Of a DNA stretch of 64,000 nt, positions 63,174 through 64,000 are shown piece by piece. The stretch is from Ignavibacteriales bacterium (GTDB lineage: Bacteria > Bacteroidota > Ignavibacteria > Ignavibacteriales > Ignavibacteriaceae), in assembly GCA_016709155.1 (NCBI GenBank), contig JADJEI010000006.1:248001-312000 (forward strand). Direction: 5' to 3'. Position numbers and translations under genes: made by a program. The notes under the pieces are model-generated. The model was not told where the DNA came from. It searched no databases and saw only the letters and a list, made by a program, of their open reading frames with translations. The stretch's first letter is position 1. The number at the start of each line of letters is the position of its first letter.

Positions 63174-63887
63174 TTAATTCTCAATTAGTGATTCTATTTT
63201 TTTAATTAGCTCGTTTTTGTTTTCGCAATAGTAAAAATTATTGATTAATTGTAAGGCACTCGAATTCTCTCCGGCATTAATATAATTTACATAAGCCGAA
63301 ACAATCAGCGGCAAAAGTGCCTCGGATGAATTACAATTTTTTCCATTGACATTTACGTAGTCAATAATACCTGCTAAAATAATTTCGTTTTCCTCTATAA
63401 AAATATCATAAAGAATATCATTTACTAAAACCATTTTTGATCCATCAAATGTTAAACAACTTATCGGAAGATAAAACTGCTTATCAGCTTGATTAAAAAA
63501 ATTATATTGAGTATCACCTGTGACAAGAACTGTTCCGTCAAGTTCCTCAAACTCAGTTTCAAACGGCTGAATAACTCCCGAATAAACCGAATCAATCAGA
63601 AAAATATTTTTATCGAAGCCGTAAATAAATAAATAATAATCAGGCTGATCAAAGGCAGAGGCGGAATCAATAAGAATGATTTCATCAACTCCATCCCTAT
63701 TAAGATCGGATAAAGTTAAAACAGGATTAACAAAAGTTTTTGTAAATACAATTTGGTTTAGCGAATCAAGAGCGATCAATGATTTGCTTTCTAATTTGAC
63801 TGTAAAAGATTCGAATAAATACTCGTCACTTTGAGCAAAGACAATTGAAAATGAAAACACCATAATAGTCAATAATATTTTTTTCAT
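63174..63887 (-). CDS. Secreted protein of unknown function with EF-hand-like loop
   Basis: About 237 aa from MKKILLTIMVFSFSIVFAQS (signal peptide; an upstream open frame is ignored). DLNRDGVDEIILIDSASAFDQPDYYLFIYG (about 80-110) is an FG-GAP/VCBS-type calcium-binding loop followed by a beta strand. The remainder is beta-rich and ends in a helical tail (LIKKIESLIEN). It may be a periplasmic propeller fragment. The gene is at the window edge; its promoter lies within the last 110 bases. Confidence 0.65.
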   Translation of the reverse strand: MKKILLTIMVFSFSIVFAQSDEYLFESFTVKLESKSLIALDSLNQIVFTKTFVNPVLTLSDLNRDGVDEIILIDSASAFDQPDYYLFIYGFDKNIFLIDSVYSGVIQPFETEFEELDGTVLVTGDTQYNFFNQADKQFYLPISCLTFDGSKMVLVNDILYDIFIEENEIILAGIIDYVNVNGKNCNSSEALLPLIVSAYVNYINAGENSSALQLINNFYYCENKNELIKKIESLIEN

Positions 63888-64000
63888 ATATCTAATAATA
63901 ACCTGCTCAAATATAAGTGATTTGAAAGATTTTGCAGTAAAACGGGAAGGGTGAAAATCATACCAAAATAATAGAGGAAGAGTGGTCACCTTTGGACAGC

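Overview
This AT-rich window looks like a member of the Ignavibacteria or a close relative in the Bacteroidota/Chlorobi branch. Two proteins end in the type IX secretion (T9SS) sorting domain typical of that group (QNYPNPFNPST, then a conserved C-terminal tail). The window also has a T9SS plug-type protein, an LptD-like LPS assembly protein, many Bacteroidota-style lipoproteins, a FadL-type porin and PAS-rich hybrid histidine kinases. The assignment rests on family signatures read by eye, not on a search.

Layout. 0.1-3.7 kb: a metallophosphoesterase and a malic enzyme-phosphotransacetylase fusion. 4.3-12 kb: a minus-strand operon for respiratory sulfur metabolism. Its order is a membrane-anchored cytochrome with about 12 hemes, a tiny one-TM protein, a Psr/Phs-type molybdopterin reductase, a 4Fe-4S subunit, an NrfD/PsrC quinone subunit, two YeeE/YedE sulfur permeases and a cysteine-less rhodanese. 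12.3-18.2 kb, plus strand: a FadL porin, a DUF302-like protein, a sigma-54 activator, a TPR protein and a split-Soret-type diheme cytochrome with a T9SS tail. A sigma-54 promoter and a palindromic activator site lie between the activator and the last two genes. 18.8-24.4 kb: a giant PAS/GAF hybrid kinase and a single-domain response regulator.

24.4-33 kb is accessory DNA. It holds VOC and GNAT genes, a REP-associated transposase killed by one stop codon and flanked by its palindromes, a three-gene module with a retron-like reverse transcriptase (WIDD instead of YxDD), a MITE-like element and small stress-type genes. 33.5-38.5 kb: a surface-glycan operon (two methyltransferases, ATP-grasp ligase, membrane protein, glycosyltransferase). 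38.7-64 kb is mostly housekeeping and envelope: a GH13 glycosidase with T9SS tail, ornithine aminotransferase, a second hybrid kinase, PAP2, FabF, PdxJ, dienelactone hydrolase, Rieske lipoprotein, LptD-like protein, ROK kinase, Gfo/Idh oxidoreductase and T9SS plug protein.

A caution runs through the whole window. At least nine single-base indels, most in homopolymer runs, break otherwise well-conserved genes (giant kinase twice, RsiV-like protein twice, FabF, a 77-aa membrane protein, dienelactone hydrolase, Gfo/Idh, a multi-TM protein). In each case adding or removing one base restores a full-length family member. Residual sequencing error is the simplest explanation, so these genes are annotated as single disrupted genes.
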